Below are positions 1-9,150 of a stretch of DNA of 64,000 bases, in pieces (the first letter of the stretch is position 1; every line of letters starts with the position of its first letter). This stretch comes from Streptomyces sp. NRRL F-6492 (lineage in GTDB: Bacteria > Actinomycetota > Actinomycetes > Streptomycetales > Streptomycetaceae). A model generated the notes under the pieces. It was given only the letters and a program-made list of their open reading frames with translations, did not search any database and was not told where the DNA came from. The translations under genes and the position numbers were made by a program. The stretch is taken from NCBI RefSeq assembly GCF_001280125.1, contig NZ_LGEG01000001.1:62001-126000 (forward strand), read 5' to 3'.

Positions 1-399
1 CTCTTCGCGTACGCCGAGCCCGCGCAGCGCCGGATCGTGCTCGCCGGGGCCGGGCACGCCCCGCCGCTGATCGTCGGCGACCACCGCACCGAGTTCGTCG
101 AGACCTCGCTGTCGGCCCCGCTCGGCATGCTGACGTGCTGGGAGGCGCCGAGCGTGGAGCTGTCCCCCGCGCCGGGAGAAACGGTGCTCCTCTACACGGA
201 CGGGTTGCTGCGCCGTACCGGCGACACCACGGACCGGGCCTTCGCCCGGCTCCACGCGGCCGCCGCGAGCGTGCCGGGGGCGGACCGGTGCGACCCGGGC
301 GCCGTCGCCGACCACGTCCTGCGGGCCCTGCTGCCCGAGGGCCTCGACCCGGCCGTCGAGGGCGAGGACGTGGTGCTGCTCGCGGCCCGCTTCGAGTGA
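1..399 (+). CDS. SpoIIE-type PP2C serine phosphatase, C-terminal fragment
   Basis: The reading frame is already open at base 1, so only the last 132 residues are present. They carry the end of a PP2C/SpoIIE catalytic domain: the AGHAPPLI strand (residues 16-23), the LLYTDGLL motif (about 62-69), whose Asp is a metal ligand in the family, and a final GEDVVLLAARF strand. Family members dephosphorylate anti-anti-sigma factors, and streptomycetes often fuse them to PAS or GAF sensors. The sensor part lies outside the window, so the signal cannot be named. An RsbW-like kinase gene lies about 1.7 kb downstream on the other strand, but a partnership is only a guess. Confidence 0.8.
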   Translation, partial: LFAYAEPAQRRIVLAGAGHAPPLIVGDHRTEFVETSLSAPLGMLTCWEAPSVELSPAPGETVLLYTDGLLRRTGDTTDRAFARLHAAAASVPGADRCDPGAVADHVLRALLPEGLDPAVEGEDVVLLAARFE

Positions 400-533
400 G
401 GACGCGCACGCGTGCCGGGTCAGCCGAGTAAGCGGACCGTGACGTTCCGGTAATGGGTCCTCCGGCCCTGGGCCCCCTTCCGTACGACCGTACGATGGTG
501 GGGGTTCAGTGTCGTACCAGAGGAGGCAGACCC

Positions 534-1994
534 GTGGCCGAGGAGCTCACCCCGGAGACCCCGGAAGAGACCGAAGACCAGCCGATCAAGCAGCGCAAGA
601 ACGGCCTTTACCCGGGCGTGTCCGACGAGCTGGCCGAGAACATGAAGTCCGGCTGGGCCGACACCGAGCTGCACGGCCTGGAGCCGATCGCCCAGGCCGA
701 CAGGACCGCCGAGCGCCGCGCCGCGCTCTCCGCCCGCTTCCCGGGCGAGCGCCTGGTGGTCCCGGCCGGGAACCTGAAGACCCGGTCGAACGACACCGAG
801 TACGCCTTCCGCGCCTCCACCGAGTACGCGTACCTCACCGGCGACCAGACGCAGGACGGCGTCCTCGTCCTGGAGCCGGCGGAGGACGGCCACGAGGCCA
901 CGGTCTACCTGCTGCCGCGCTCCGACCGCGAGAACGGCGAGTTCTGGCTCGACGGCCAGGGCGAGCTGTGGGTCGGCCGCCGCCACTCCCTCACCGAGGC
1001 CGAGCAGCTCCTCGGCATCCCGGCGAAGGACGTGCGCGAGCTCGCCGCCGCGCTCAAGGAGGCCACCGGCCCCGTCCGCGCCGTCCGCGGCCACGACGCC
1101 GGCATCGAGGCCGCGCTGGCCGACAAGGTCACCGCCGAGCGCGACGAAGAGCTGCGCGTGTACCTCTCCGAGGCCCGCCTCATCAAGGACTCCTTCGAGG
1201 TCTCCGAGCTGGAGAAGGCCTGCGCCGCCACCGCCCGCGGCTTCGAGGACGTCGTCAAGGTCCTCGACAAGGCCGAGGCCACCAGCGAGCGCTACATCGA
1301 GGGCACGTTCTTCCTGCGCGCCCGCGTCGAGGGCAACGACATCGGCTACGGCTCCATCTGCGCCGCCGGCCCGCACGCCACCACCCTGCACTGGGTGCGC
1401 AACGACGGCGACGTGCGCTCCGGCGACCTGCTGCTGCTCGACGCCGGCGTGGAGACGAACGAGCTCTACACCGCCGACATCACCCGCACCCTGCCGATCA
1501 ACGGCCGGTACACCGACCTCCAGCGCACGATCTACGACGCCGTGTACGAGGCGCAGGAGGCCGGCATCGCCGCGGTGAAGCCCGGCGCCGCCTACCGCGA
1601 CTTCCACGACGCCGCCCAGCGCGTCCTCGCCGAGAAGCTCGTCGAGTGGGGCCTGGTCGAGGGCCCGGTCGAGCGCGTCCTGGAGCTCGGCCTCCAGCGC
1701 CGCTGGACCCTGCACGGCACCGGCCACATGCTCGGCATGGACGTCCACGACTGCGCCGCCGCGCGCACCGAGGCCTACGTCGACACGACCCTCGCGCCGG
1801 GCATGTGCCTGACCGTCGAGCCGGGTCTGTACTTCCAGGCCGACGACCTGACCGTGCCGGAGGAGTACCGGGGCATCGGCGTCCGGATCGAGGACGACAT
1901 CCTCGTCACCGAGGACGGCAACCGGAACCTCTCGGACGCGCTGCCGCGCCGTTCCGACGAGGTCGAGGCGTGGATGGCCTCGCTGAAAGGCTGA
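534..1994 (+). CDS. pepP: Xaa-Pro aminopeptidase (aminopeptidase P, M24B)
   Basis: This 486-residue cytosolic metallopeptidase should remove N-terminal residues that precede proline. The N-terminal creatinase-like domain covers about 1-220 and the pita-bread catalytic domain about 230-480. Dinuclear metal ligands are visible: Asp in LLLLDAGVE (about 303), Asp in TADITRT (about 314), His in HGTGHMLGMD (about 394), Glu in TVEPGLY (about 428) and Glu in RIEDDILVT (about 453). The GTG start at 534 is preferred because AGAGGAGG lies 8-14 bases upstream. The in-frame ATG at 453 has no ribosome binding site and adds non-homologous residues. A TACGAT hexamer at 491-496 is a possible -10 element. A strong hairpin follows the stop. 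Confidence 0.93.
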   Translation: MAEELTPETPEETEDQPIKQRKNGLYPGVSDELAENMKSGWADTELHGLEPIAQADRTAERRAALSARFPGERLVVPAGNLKTRSNDTEYAFRASTEYAYLTGDQTQDGVLVLEPAEDGHEATVYLLPRSDRENGEFWLDGQGELWVGRRHSLTEAEQLLGIPAKDVRELAAALKEATGPVRAVRGHDAGIEAALADKVTAERDEELRVYLSEARLIKDSFEVSELEKACAATARGFEDVVKVLDKAEATSERYIEGTFFLRARVEGNDIGYGSICAAGPHATTLHWVRNDGDVRSGDLLLLDAGVETNELYTADITRTLPINGRYTDLQRTIYDAVYEAQEAGIAAVKPGAAYRDFHDAAQRVLAEKLVEWGLVEGPVERVLELGLQRRWTLHGTGHMLGMDVHDCAAARTEAYVDTTLAPGMCLTVEPGLYFQADDLTVPEEYRGIGVRIEDDILVTEDGNRNLSDALPRRSDEVEAWMASLKG

Positions 1995-2016
1995 CCTCCG
2001 CGTACGTTGGAACACG

Positions 2017-2050
2017 AAGGGCCTCCGCCGACCGACCGGCGGGGGCCCTT
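2017..2050 (+). terminator. Rho-independent-type hairpin after pepP
   Basis: An inverted repeat begins AAGGGCC and ends GGGCCCTT with roughly 14 paired bases and a 5-base loop. It lies 22 bases after the pepP stop and between two convergent genes, so it may serve both. There is no U-tract, as is usual in Streptomyces. Confidence 0.7.
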
Positions 2051-2093
2051 CTCCGTGACCGTGCGTTCCGTGTGTCCCGTGTGTCCCGGTGGT

Positions 2094-2564
2094 TCACGCC
2101 ATGAGGAGGGACGGGGCGTCCTTCCACTTCAGGATCTTGTCGAAGCTGACCACCGCGCCGCCCCGGCCCGAGCGATTGCCGAACCGCACGTGGTCGGAGA
2201 GCTCCTCGATCAGCCGCATCCCGCGCCCGTGCTCGGCGTCCGAGGAGGCCGCGGGAGCCTCCGCGTACGGGAAGCCGGGGCCCGAGTCGGCCACCTCGAT
2301 GCGACAGGTCTCGCCGTCCAGGTACGCCGTCACCCGGTACGCCCCCGGCGGCGCCCCGCCGGGACCGGTCTGTCCTCCGTCGGGATCCGCGCCCGCGCCG
2401 CCGTGCTCGACCGCGTTCGCGCACGCCTCGGTCAGCGCCAACGACAACTCGTACGACACGTCGGGATCGACTCCCGCCGTCTCCATCGTGCCCAGCAGAA
2501 GCCGGCGCGCGAGCGGCACGCTCGCGGCTTCGCGCCGCAGATGGAGTGACCACCAGATGCTCAT
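2094..2564 (-). CDS. RsbW-like ATP-binding protein (anti-sigma-factor kinase family)
   Basis: This 156-residue protein is a stand-alone HATPase_c domain of the RsbW/SpoIIAB type, very common in Streptomyces. The N box is ALTEACANAVEHG (about 51-63), followed by a G1 box in EVADSGPGFPY and a G2 box in HGRGMRLIEELSD. Such proteins bind sigma or anti-anti-sigma factors and phosphorylate the latter on Ser; the partner here is unknown. The start at 2564 follows GGGAGG with a 7-base spacer. No anti-sigma antagonist gene is adjacent. Confidence 0.82.
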   Translation of the reverse strand: MSIWWSLHLRREAASVPLARRLLLGTMETAGVDPDVSYELSLALTEACANAVEHGGAGADPDGGQTGPGGAPPGAYRVTAYLDGETCRIEVADSGPGFPYAEAPAASSDAEHGRGMRLIEELSDHVRFGNRSGRGGAVVSFDKILKWKDAPSLLMA

Positions 2565-2792
2565 GCTCCAGCCTCCCGGCATCGGCTCGGCGGACCAGTG
2601 GCCCAGCAGCACGACGTACCGATACCTATTGCCGTACGGGAGGCTCCGTAAGCGCCCCGGGGCGTCAAGAGCGCCCGTTCGGCGGATGCCCGGGGCCCGC
2701 GGGGCGGTGTATGTCACCCCGAAGAGACCCAAGAACGACCTTCCGGACCTGCCGTATGGGGACGGGGGGCGTGGTGCGATGATGGGCCCGCC

Positions 2793-3578
2793 ATGTCTGC
2801 CCCCGCGCTCGCTCCACGGCTGCTGAGGGCCGCGGTGTTCACCGCGGTCTGCGTCGTGCTGTCCGCGCTGGGCCACGCCCTCGCGGCGTGCGCGGGCGTC
2901 GCCCCCTGGTCCCTGGTCGCCGGTTTCCTCGGCGTCTTCGGGTTCGCCGTCCTCTTCGGCGGACGCGAGCGCTCCCTCGGCTCCGTCGTCGGCGCCCTCG
3001 CGGCCGGACAGCTCGGCCTGCACGTCCTCTTCGGCCTCGGGCAGCACCGGCTCGCCCTGGGCGCCCAGGCCGACGACGCCCTCGTCCGGATGGCGGCGCG
3101 GCTGGTCTGCGGGGCGGGGGCCGCGGCCCTCACCCCCACCGACGCCACCAGGATCCTCACCGACGCCGGGCTCGACCCGGCCGCCGCGCACGCCCACGCG
3201 GGACACGGCGCGGCCGCCGCGCAGGCCGTCCCCGCCGACGGCCTGCTGCCCGGTCTGCCGATGCTCCTGGGGCACCTGCTCGCCGCCCTGGCCACGGGCT
3301 GGCTGCTGCGGCGCGGCGACCGCGCCCTCGGCCGGCTCGTCGAGCTCTCCGAGCAGGGCGCGACGGAGTTCGTGGAGCACGCCCGGGTCCGCTCGCTGCG
3401 GGCCGCGCTCCGTCTCGTACGGATCCTGCTCGCCGGGCTGCCCTCGGTGGCGCGCACCGCGCCCCGGCGGACCCTCCGCACCGCCTTCGGCTCCTCGCCG
3501 CCGCCGGTGGCCGAGGCGCTCGAGGACACGGTGATCAGGCGCGGCCCGCCGGCCGCCGACTGCGTCCTCGCAGCCTGA
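2793..3578 (+). CDS. conserved integral membrane protein of unknown function
   Basis: The 261-residue protein has about four hydrophobic helices (residues 10-30, 36-57, 64-84 and 148-172) joined by Ala/His-rich segments, including HAHAGHG near 135-141. I recognise no named family motif. It sits just upstream of the copper-handling operon in the same direction, and the His-rich loop would suit a metal-related role, but that rests only on context. The ATG at 2793 is the first plausible start; no strong Shine-Dalgarno is visible. Confidence 0.7.
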   Translation: MSAPALAPRLLRAAVFTAVCVVLSALGHALAACAGVAPWSLVAGFLGVFGFAVLFGGRERSLGSVVGALAAGQLGLHVLFGLGQHRLALGAQADDALVRMAARLVCGAGAAALTPTDATRILTDAGLDPAAAHAHAGHGAAAAQAVPADGLLPGLPMLLGHLLAALATGWLLRRGDRALGRLVELSEQGATEFVEHARVRSLRAALRLVRILLAGLPSVARTAPRRTLRTAFGSSPPPVAEALEDTVIRRGPPAADCVLAA

Positions 3579-3721
3579 CGCGGTCCGCTCGACAGGAGTG
3601 GGGCCGCGTTCGTCCGCGCGCCTGCCCGGGTTCCCGTTCTGGATCCGTCCTGGATTCCCGGCCCGGCCCGGCGGACCCTCTCGTCCTTCTCCGTTTCCTC
3701 TCCGAGCTGGAGTGTCCCGTC

Positions 3722-4525
3722 ATGAGCGTTTCCCGTATCTCCACCCGCGCCGCCCTCGCCGGGGGCGTGGCCCTCTCCTCCGTCGTGCTGCTCTCCGGCA
3801 CCGCCTTCGCGCACGTCAGCGTGCAGCCGCAGGGCGAGGCCGCCAAGGGCGGCTACGCGACCGTCAACATCAAGGTCCCGAACGAGCGCGACAACGCCTC
3901 CACCGTGAAGCTGGAGGTCAACTTCCCGCTCGACCACCCGCTCGCCTCCGTCATGCCGCAGCCCGTCCCCGGCTGGAAGGCCGAGGTGACGAAGAGCAAG
4001 CTCGACAAGCCGCTGGAGCTGCACGGCAAGAAGATCAACGAGGCCGTCTCCAAGGTCACCTGGACCGCCGACGGTTCGAAGATCGGCCCCGGCCAGTTCC
4101 AGCAGTTCCCGCTCTCCCTCGGGCAGCTGCCCGAGGACGTCGACCAGCTGGTCCTCAAGGCGGTCCAGACGTACGACAACAAGGAGGTCGTGCGCTGGAT
4201 CGAGGAGCAGAAGGAGGGCGCGGAGGAGCCGCAGAACCCGGCCCCCGTCCTGAAGCTCTCCGCCGCGTCCGACGACCACCACGGCGGCGGTGCCGCGCCG
4301 TCCGCGACCGCCACCGCCACCGCCACCGCCTCCGCCTCCGCGGGGGAGAAGGACGGCCACGACGACAAGGCGGGCGACCACGAGGAGAAGGCCGCCGCGG
4401 AGTCCTCCGCGTCCTCCTCTTCCTCCTCCGACACCACCGCCCGCATCCTCGGCGTCATCGGCATCCTCGTCGGCGTCGCCGGTGTGGCCTTCGGCGTCCT
4501 CGCCGGCCGCCGCCGCTCGGCCTGA
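3722..4525 (+). CDS. YcnI-type copper-associated protein (DUF1775)
   Basis: This 267-residue exported protein has a signal peptide ending near FAHV (about residue 30), so a His becomes the mature N-terminus, as in YcnI/DUF1775 proteins where it ligates copper. The DUF1775 beta domain spans about 30-180. A low-complexity linker rich in His, Asp, Glu, Ala and Thr (about 180-235) precedes a C-terminal membrane helix and short Arg-rich tail. The anchor implies an extracytoplasmic domain tethered to the membrane. It is the first gene of a copper set followed by Sco and PCuAC, consistent with copper capture or delivery. Confidence 0.88.
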   Translation: MSVSRISTRAALAGGVALSSVVLLSGTAFAHVSVQPQGEAAKGGYATVNIKVPNERDNASTVKLEVNFPLDHPLASVMPQPVPGWKAEVTKSKLDKPLELHGKKINEAVSKVTWTADGSKIGPGQFQQFPLSLGQLPEDVDQLVLKAVQTYDNKEVVRWIEEQKEGAEEPQNPAPVLKLSAASDDHHGGGAAPSATATATATASASAGEKDGHDDKAGDHEEKAAAESSASSSSSSDTTARILGVIGILVGVAGVAFGVLAGRRRSA

Positions 4526-4564
4526 CGGCCGCACTTCCTCCCGAAGGACACGGAAAGAAACAGC

Positions 4565-5317
4565 ATGTCCGCACAGAAGTCCGTACAGAAGACGAACACC
4601 TCCGCGTTCGAGGGCGGTCCGGCTCGTCCGGGCCGCCCGGGCCGGCGCACCCCGCTGTTCATCGCCGCGGCCGCGATCGTCGCGGCGATCGGCATCACCG
4701 CGGCCGTCGGCCTCGGCGACGACGGCAAGACCTCCGGCGCGGGCAAGGGCACCGTCGCCGAGGTCTCCGGCGGCACCGACGCCACCAGGGCCGCCACCGT
4801 CCTGGACCGGCCGTACGACAAGCCCGCGCTCGTCCTCACCGACACCAAGGGCGAGAAGTACGACCTGCGCGAGCGCACCAAGGGCAAGCCGACCCTGGTC
4901 TACTTCGGCTACACGCACTGCCCCGACGTCTGTCCCATGACGATGAGCAACATCGCCATCGCCATGAAGCAGCTCCCCAAGGCCGACCAGGACAAGCTCC
5001 AGGTCGTCTTCGTCACCACCGACCCCGAGCGGGACACCTCCGCCGAGCTCGCCAAGTGGCTGCCCGCCGCCGGCGACCCCTCCTTCACCGGTCTCACCGG
5101 CGAGTTCCCCGCCATCCAGGCGGGGGCCCGGCAGATCGGCATCGGCATCGACCCGCCGAAGAAGCAGAAGGACGGCAAGGTCGTCTCCATGCACGGGGCC
5201 CAGGTGATCGCCTTCTCGCCCACCACCGACCAGGGCTACGTCCTGTACGGCGAGGACACGACCGTCGAGGACTACGCCAAGGACCTGCCGAAGCTCATCA
5301 AGGGGGAGAACCCGTGA
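4565..5317 (+). CDS. Sco1/SenC copper metallochaperone
   Basis: The 250-residue protein has one N-terminal membrane helix (about 37-58) and a thioredoxin-fold Sco domain. The copper-binding CPDVC motif is at about 118-122, and the conserved distal His is in VSMHGAQV (about 209). Sco proteins deliver Cu to the CuA site of cytochrome c oxidase; in S. lividans the homologue works with the PCuAC protein encoded next. The stop overlaps the next gene's start as GTGA, indicating translational coupling. Confidence 0.94.
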   Translation: MSAQKSVQKTNTSAFEGGPARPGRPGRRTPLFIAAAAIVAAIGITAAVGLGDDGKTSGAGKGTVAEVSGGTDATRAATVLDRPYDKPALVLTDTKGEKYDLRERTKGKPTLVYFGYTHCPDVCPMTMSNIAIAMKQLPKADQDKLQVVFVTTDPERDTSAELAKWLPAAGDPSFTGLTGEFPAIQAGARQIGIGIDPPKKQKDGKVVSMHGAQVIAFSPTTDQGYVLYGEDTTVEDYAKDLPKLIKGENP

Positions 5318-5778
5318 ACCGCCGCACCACCGCCCTGTCCGCCGCCGTGGCCCTCGCCGCCTCGCTCGCGCTGACCGGGTGCTCGTCCGATGCCCCGGCC
5401 GGGGACGGGAAGCCGGAGCTGAAGGTCAGCGGCGCGTTCATGCCCCAGCCCGTGATGGACATGGCCGGCGGTTTCCTCACCATCACCAACGACGGCGACA
5501 CGGCGGACAGGCTGACCTCCGTCACCAGCCCGATCTCGGACGACGTCACGATCCACGAGACGAAGAACCAGAAGATGCAGGAGGTGAAGTTCTTCGAGAT
5601 CCCCGCGAACGGGAAGCTCTCCCTGGCACGCGGCGGCAACCACATCATGTTCATGTCGCTGAAGGAGAAGCCCGAGCGGGGCGACAAGGTCAGCGTCGAG
5701 CTCCACTTCGAGAAGTCCGACCCGATCAAGGTCGACCTTCCCGTCGAGGCCGCCAACCACAACCCGAAGCAGCACTGA
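5314..5778 (+). CDS. PCu(A)C periplasmic-type copper chaperone lipoprotein
   Basis: The 154-residue product begins with a lipoprotein signal: RR near the N-terminus, a hydrophobic stretch and lipobox LTGC with the lipidated Cys at about 23. The cupredoxin-like PCuAC domain follows, with the Cu(I) ligand pattern HETKNQKMQEV and a later HIMFM. The GTG start overlaps the Sco stop. Together with Sco it would hand copper to terminal oxidases and secreted copper enzymes on the outer face of the membrane. Confidence 0.92.
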   Translation: MNRRTTALSAAVALAASLALTGCSSDAPAGDGKPELKVSGAFMPQPVMDMAGGFLTITNDGDTADRLTSVTSPISDDVTIHETKNQKMQEVKFFEIPANGKLSLARGGNHIMFMSLKEKPERGDKVSVELHFEKSDPIKVDLPVEAANHNPKQH

Positions 5779-5841
5779 CCGCGTTGACGGAGTTCGCACA
5801 GAACCGGTTCGCGCAGAACCGACTGACGGAGTGACCCAGAG

Positions 5842-7812
5842 ATGACAACCACCGCCCCGCGCCTCGGTACCGCCCTGGCACGGCTGCTGATCCTCGCGGC
5901 CGCGCTCCTCGGCACGCTGCTCGCCGGCGCCGCGCCCGCCTCCGCGCACGCGGCGCTCACCGGCAGCGATCCGAAGGACGGGGCGGTGGTCGCCACCGCG
6001 CCCAAGGAGGTCAACCTCACCTTCTCCGAACAGGTCGCCATGAGCGCCGACTCCATCCGGGTCCTCGATCCGGCGGGACGGCGGGCCGACACCGGCGAGA
6101 TACGCGACCTGTGCAGCGGCTCCATCGTCCGGTACGGGGTGGAGCTCCGCGCCGGACTGCCCGACGGCACGTACACCGTGGCCTGGCAGACCGTCTCGGC
6201 CGACAGCCACCCCATCGCCGGCGCCTTCACCTTCTCCATCGGCGCGCCCTCCCAGACCTCCGTCGCCCTGCCCGACCGGGAGCCCGGCGGCGGACTCGTC
6301 GGCGCCCTCTACGGCGTCGCGCGCTACCTCTCGTACGCCGGTTTCGCCGTCCTCGTCGGCGGCGGCGCCTTCGTCCTGGCCTGCTGGCCGCGCGGCGCGA
6401 GCGTCCGCCCGGTGCAGCGGACGGTGGTGCGGGCCTGGCTGACCCTCACCGGCGCCACCCTGGTGATGCTGCTGCTGCGCAATCCGTACACCGGCTCCGG
6501 CGAGCTCTCCGACGCCTTCGACCTGGCGGGTCTGAAGAGCGTCCTGGAGACGAAGACCGGGGCCGCGCTCACCTCCCGGCTGCTGCTGCTCGGCGCGGCC
6601 GCGCTGTTCGTGGCCGTCCTCTTCGGCTCCTACACCCGGCGCACCGACCCGAAGGAGAAGAAGGACCTCGTCTTCGGCCTCGGCATCGGCGGCTCCGTGG
6701 TGGCCATCGGCATCGCCGGGACCTGGGCCCTGGCCGAGCACGCCTCGACCGGCATCCAGCCGGGCATCGCCATGCCCGTGGACATCCTGCACCTCCTCGC
6801 CGTGGCCGCCTGGCTCGGCGGCCTCACCGTGCTGCTCGTCGCCCTGCACCGGGCGCCCTCCGTCGAACGCGCCGCGGTCGAACGCTTCTCCAAGGTCGCC
6901 TTCGCCTCCGTGGCCGTCCTCGCGGCCACCGGGCTCTACCAGTCCTGGCGCCAGGTCGGTTCCTGGTCCGCCCTGACCGGCACCCGCTACGGACAGCTCC
7001 TCCTCGTCAAGATCGGCCTGATGGGCGTCCTCGTCGGAATCGCCTGGATCTCCCGTCGGTGGACCCAGCGACTCGCGGACCTGCCCTCGGCGGAGAAGCA
7101 GGCGGACCATGACGCCGACGCCGATGCCGACGCCGATGCCGATGCCGATGCCGATGCTGACGCCGGTGCCGATGCTGACGCCGATGCCGATGCTGACGCC
7201 GACAAGGACTCCGGGGCCTCCCCCGCCGTCGACCCCGAGCGGGCCGCCCAGCTCGCCCGGCAGCGGGCCGCCGTCGCCACCGCCCGGCGCAAGCGCGAGC
7301 GGGACGCCGACCCCGAGCGGGCCGGGCTGCGCCGCTCGGTGCTGACCGAGGCCGCCGTCGCCGTCGTCCTCCTCGCCGTGACCACCGTCCTCACCGCGAC
7401 CGAGCCCGGCCGCACCGAGGAGGAGGCCGGGCGGTCCACCGCCGCCTCCGGCCCGGCCGCCGTGCCCGACCGGCCCGTCGACATCCGGCTGCCCTTCGAC
7501 ACCGGCGGCGTCGACGGCAAGGGCGTCGTCCGGCTCAGCCTCGACCCCGGCCGCACCGGCGCCAACGGGCTCCACCTCTACGTCGAGCGCCCCGACGGCA
7601 AGCCGCTGGACGTCCCCGAGATCAAGGTCGCCCTCACCCTGGAGGCCAAGGACGTGGGCCCGCTGCCCGTCGCCCCGGACCGCATCCAGGCCGGACACTG
7701 GAGCGCGAGCGGCGTCCAGATCCCGATGTCCGGCGAGTGGCGGATCCAGGTGACCGTCCGTACCTCCGACATCGACCAGACCACCATCGACAAGAACGTG
7801 AAGATCGGCTGA
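5842..7812 (+). CDS. CopC-CopD fusion copper transport protein (YcnJ-like)
   Basis: The 656-residue protein carries a signal peptide ending at SAHAAL, so a His ligates copper at the mature N-terminus. A CopC domain (about 32-135) is followed by a CopD membrane domain with about eight helices (about 150-410) and a C-terminal beta-type extracellular domain (about 540-656) after a last helix near 510. An unusual Asp-Ala repeat tract (about 423-453) sits between the CopD core and the basic linker. It is the fourth gene of the copper operon, only 6 bases before the peroxidase gene, so it probably imports or presents copper. Confidence 0.9.
   Translation: MTTTAPRLGTALARLLILAAALLGTLLAGAAPASAHAALTGSDPKDGAVVATAPKEVNLTFSEQVAMSADSIRVLDPAGRRADTGEIRDLCSGSIVRYGVELRAGLPDGTYTVAWQTVSADSHPIAGAFTFSIGAPSQTSVALPDREPGGGLVGALYGVARYLSYAGFAVLVGGGAFVLACWPRGASVRPVQRTVVRAWLTLTGATLVMLLLRNPYTGSGELSDAFDLAGLKSVLETKTGAALTSRLLLLGAAALFVAVLFGSYTRRTDPKEKKDLVFGLGIGGSVVAIGIAGTWALAEHASTGIQPGIAMPVDILHLLAVAAWLGGLTVLLVALHRAPSVERAAVERFSKVAFASVAVLAATGLYQSWRQVGSWSALTGTRYGQLLLVKIGLMGVLVGIAWISRRWTQRLADLPSAEKQADHDADADADADADADADADAGADADADADADADKDSGASPAVDPERAAQLARQRAAVATARRKRERDADPERAGLRRSVLTEAAVAVVLLAVTTVLTATEPGRTEEEAGRSTAASGPAAVPDRPVDIRLPFDTGGVDGKGVVRLSLDPGRTGANGLHLYVERPDGKPLDVPEIKVALTLEAKDVGPLPVAPDRIQAGHWSASGVQIPMSGEWRIQVTVRTSDIDQTTIDKNVKIG
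7109..7200 (+). repeat. hexanucleotide-type repeat encoding an Asp-Ala tract
   Basis: About fifteen copies of a GAYGCC-like hexamer lie in frame in the CopC-CopD gene and encode alternating Asp and Ala. The acidic tract could bind cations or may only be a slippage-prone linker. Copy number is expected to vary between strains. Confidence 0.85.
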
Positions 7813-7818
7813 CCCCCC

Positions 7819-9150
7819 GTGAGCGAGAGCGACAACATCGAGCGCGACGACCCCGAGACCTCCCGGAGCAAGGCCTCCCGGAGCGAGAGCTCCCGGCTTG
7901 AGATCTCCCGGCGGCGGCTGCTCGGCACCGTCGGCGCGGCGGGTGCGGCCGGTCTGGTCGCCGGTGCGGCCGGCGGCGCCGGGATCTCGGCGGCCGTGTC
8001 CGGCGACGGCACCGCCTCCGCGAACGGCGCCGGCGGTCCGGCGGCCCTGACCAGCGTCGGCTCGACCGAGGTGATGTTTCACGGGAAACATCAGGCGGGC
8101 ATCACCACGCCCCTCCAGTCCCGCGGCCATCTGATCGCCTTCGACCTCGCCCCCGGAGCCGGGCGCAAGGAGGCCGTCGCCCTGATGCGCCGCTGGTCGG
8201 CCACGGCCAAGGTGCTGATGGCGGGCGGGGCGCCGGCCCAGGACACCGGGGTCGCACTCGACGCGGGCCCCTCCTCCCTCACGGTCACCTTCGGTTTCGG
8301 CCGCACCTTCTTCGACCGCACCGGCCTCGCCTCCCGGCGTCCCGCCGAGCTGGATCCGCTGCCCGCCTTCTCCTCGGACGCCCTGGACCCCCGGCGTTCG
8401 GAGGGCGACCTGTGGGTGCAGATCGGTGCCGACGACGCTCTCGTCGCCTTCCACGCTCTGCGGGCCGTGCAGAAGGACGCGGGGGACGCGGCCCGGGTGC
8501 GCTGGCAGATGAACGGCTTCAACCGCTCGGCCGGTGCCACCGCGAGGCCGATGACCGCCCGCAACCTCATGGGCCAGGTCGACGGCACCCGCAACCCGAA
8601 GCCCGCCGACCCCGACTTCGACCGGCGGATCTTCGTGCCGGCCGGGGCCACCGGCGCCGGAGAGTGGATGGCCGGCGGTTCGTACGCGGTGGTGCGCCGG
8701 ATCCGGATGCTCCTGGACGACTGGGAGAAGCTGGCCCGGGGCGAGCAGGAGAAGGTGATCGGGCGCCGGAAGTCCGACGGGGCCCCGCTCACCGGCGGCA
8801 CCGAGACCACCGAGCTCGACCTGGACGCGCGCGGTCCCGACGGCGGGACGGTCATCCCCGACAACGCCCACTCCCGGATCTCCGCCCCCGAACAGAACGG
8901 CGGGGCGGCGATGCTGCGCAGGCCGTTCTCCTTCCACGACGGCATCGCCGCGGACGGGACGCCGGACGCCGGACTCCTCTTCGTCTGCTGGCAGGCGAAT
9001 CCGCTCCGGGGCTTCGTCCCGGTGCAGCGCAAGCTCGACCGGGGCGACGCGCTGTCCCCGTTCATCCGCCACGAGACGAGCGGTCTCTTCGCGGTGCCGG
9101 GCGGCCCCGCCGAGGGCGAGTACGTGGGCCAGCGCCTCCTGGAGGCGTGA
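7819..9150 (+). CDS. dtpA: Tat-exported DyP-type haem peroxidase (DtpA-like)
   Basis: This 443-residue protein has a twin-arginine signal (SRRRLLGTVG, about 28-37) and a long Ala/Gly hydrophobic stretch. The DyP fold follows, with the GXXDG motif in GQVDGTRNP (about 251-259) carrying the distal Asp, the proximal His in DNAHSRI (about 350) and Arg in RRPFSF (about 367). It is class A (EfeB-like). In S. lividans the equivalent enzyme supports GlxA maturation in the copper-dependent pathway, and its placement after CopCD agrees. The GTG start at 7819 lies 6 bases after the preceding stop. Confidence 0.92.
   Translation: MSESDNIERDDPETSRSKASRSESSRLEISRRRLLGTVGAAGAAGLVAGAAGGAGISAAVSGDGTASANGAGGPAALTSVGSTEVMFHGKHQAGITTPLQSRGHLIAFDLAPGAGRKEAVALMRRWSATAKVLMAGGAPAQDTGVALDAGPSSLTVTFGFGRTFFDRTGLASRRPAELDPLPAFSSDALDPRRSEGDLWVQIGADDALVAFHALRAVQKDAGDAARVRWQMNGFNRSAGATARPMTARNLMGQVDGTRNPKPADPDFDRRIFVPAGATGAGEWMAGGSYAVVRRIRMLLDDWEKLARGEQEKVIGRRKSDGAPLTGGTETTELDLDARGPDGGTVIPDNAHSRISAPEQNGGAAMLRRPFSFHDGIAADGTPDAGLLFVCWQANPLRGFVPVQRKLDRGDALSPFIRHETSGLFAVPGGPAEGEYVGQRLLEA
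8076..8089. other. parS-like site (ParB-binding candidate)
   Basis: GTTTCACGGGAAAC differs at one base from the palindromic parS consensus GTTTCACGTGAAAC known in Streptomyces and Bacillus. It lies inside the peroxidase coding sequence, as many parS sites do. Streptomyces carry many parS sites near oriC, and this gene neighbourhood is origin-proximal in relatives. Binding is not shown. Confidence 0.55.
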
